From Circinella umbellata (lineage: Eukaryota > Mucoromycota > Mucoromycetes > Mucorales > Lichtheimiaceae), in assembly GCA_025093555.1 (NCBI GenBank), contig JAIWNF010000007.1, positions 496,001-560,000 on the forward strand: DNA of 64,000 nt. The letters are read 5' to 3'. Within the stretch, counting starts at the first letter, position 1. Every line of letters begins with the position of its first letter. The position numbers and the translations under genes were made by a program. The notes under the pieces are model-generated. The model searched no databases. It was not told where the DNA came from and was given only the letters and a program-made list of their open reading frames with translations. Below are positions 62,916 through 64,000 of the stretch, one piece after another.

Positions 62916-64000
62916 ATGACAGTGGAAAATAACTTTTCGTTTTCATATGCAGATGAATACACGCAATTACTTACCGAGTTGCACTCGGATTACTGCCGAG
63001 ACCAACCTGAAGATGTTTTGCAGTATTGTGCCAACTTTTTCAACAGAAAACTTGAGGAACAACGAGTAATGCTGCGTGAACAACAACGAGGAGCTCCCAT
63101 GTTTCAAGGTAATTATATATGTATATATGTATATATATTATATCTCTATTCATTTCTTTTAAATGGGTTATGTGCTTATGTGGTTCCTGTTATTTATTGT
63201 TGTTGGGGTAAAAGGAAAAAAAAACAAAAAACAAAAAAGAGGTACCGAGAGGTTTATTAAACGTAAAATATTTTTCTGGTACCCATTTATATGTAAATAT
63301 ATTATTCAAATATATAAACGTGTGTGTGTGTGTGTGTGTGTTGTGTTATATATACATGGAACAAGAACAATCACGTAACTTTATAATTACTAATTTAATT
63401 TTATTAATAATTTTCTCTTATATTTAGCAAATGAGTTTCATCCATTAGCTGGTAACGGCACCTCAGATACCCCAAGTATGCAAGGTCATCCAATGGATAG
63501 TGATGATCATCGTGAAGAAGATGAAGAAATTGAAGATTATGACGACGACGACTTTGATGATGAAGTACGGGATAAGTTTACTACAGCACCTTTATCATCC
63601 TTACCTCCGCCATCGTACAATCGTGACCGCCGAACCTCAGTCAGTGCCGAATCCATGGCTCCAACCCATGGACATGACTTTGTCAAACAAGTCATACCTA
63701 AAACTGAAGATCAATGTCAACGTATTCGAACCAGTGTTGGAAACAATTTCTTGTTTAAAAATCTGGATGAAGAACAATATCAAGACGTCGTTAATGCTAT
63801 GGCAGAAAAACATGTTAGTGTTGGACAAACCATTATTGAACAGGGCGGTGTAGGTGATTTCTTTTACGTGGTAGAATCAGGGACGTTTGACTGTTACATT
63901 AGTAAATCCAATGATAATGGTCTTCCACCGACCAAAGTAACAAGCTATGAAGCAGGTGGAAGCTTTGGTGAATTGGCTTTAATGTATAACGCACCTCGTG
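62916..64000 (+). CDS. cAMP-dependent protein kinase regulatory subunit, 3' part outside window
   Basis: Exons 62916-63108 and 63428-64000 (continuing). The start chosen is the ATG at 62916, just before MTVENNFSFSYADEY, because the upstream extension is low-complexity. Residues about 9-45 form the dimerisation/docking helix pair (YTQLLTELHSDYC, QYCANFFNRKLEEQR). A strongly acidic stretch lies at about 88-106. RRTSVS at about 132 is the inhibitor site that occupies the catalytic cleft; Ser at the target position makes it an RII-like substrate. The first cyclic-nucleotide domain follows: VSVGQTIIEQGGVGDFFYVVESG, and the cAMP-binding cassette FGELALMYNAPR at the window edge. It holds PKA inactive until cAMP binds. 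Domain B lies beyond the window. Confidence 0.95.

Overview
The window looks like nuclear DNA of an early-diverging filamentous fungus, most likely Mucoromycota (Mucorales-like). The evidence is AT-rich intergenic DNA, many short GT-AG introns (roughly 50-165 nt), fungus-restricted families (velvet domain, fungal perilipin, Npr1/HAL-type kinases) and an uncharacterised protein family that I know only from mucoromycete genomes. Exon-intron models below were built by hand from splice sites and reading phase; exon boundaries are given so they can be checked.

Layout. 1-939 (-): 5' part of a perilipin-like lipid-droplet protein gene. 2900-10889 (+): NOT1/CNOT1, scaffold of CCR4-NOT, 22 exons. 11445-12143 (+): ribosomal protein L9 (uL6), copy A. 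13.8-21.0 kb is a graveyard: a broken Npr1/HAL-type kinase (+), a broken mucoromycete-specific gene (-), a broken PA-TM-RING ubiquitin ligase (-) carrying a 785-bp TA-flanked MITE, and a DDE transposase remnant. 21694-24573 (-): ZZZ3-like SANT/ZZ protein, divergent from a small ACT-domain protein at 24845-25273 (+). 26254-26911 (-): second L9 gene, copy B. A gene-poor 6 kb follows, containing a 1.8-kb fold-back element with about 540-bp terminal inverted repeats and a 9-bp target duplication. 32845-34713 (+): intact Npr1/HAL-type kinase, paralogue of the broken one. 35794-38232 (-): voltage-gated K+ channel with a one-base frameshift in S6. 38.2-43.9 kb: no genes, possible MITEs. 43915-44911 (+): secreted CAP/PR-1 protein. 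46.4-47.1 kb (-): Ty3/gypsy pol fragment. 49187-50570 (+): secreted protein with a 21-nt microexon. 51631-54378 (+): fatty-aldehyde dehydrogenase (ALDH3 type). 54647-56357 (-) and 56466-57677 (+): head-to-head genes for two mitochondrial-type GTPases, MSS1/GTPBP3 and EngB/GTPBP8. 58030-59959 (-): velvet regulator. 62916-end (+): 5' part of the PKA regulatory subunit.

The most interesting signals are (1) an 89-bp GC-rich, hairpin-forming element with short terminal inverted repeats, flanked by a perfect 10-bp duplication inside an ALDH intron, with a probable sibling inside an intron of the broken gene near 17.4 kb; (2) two L9 genes that each neighbour a copy of the same kinase family, suggesting a duplicated and rearranged segment in which one kinase copy has decayed; (3) the MULE-like fold-back element. 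Several lesions are single-base changes in short homopolymers, so assembly error must be excluded before calling every one of them a mutation.
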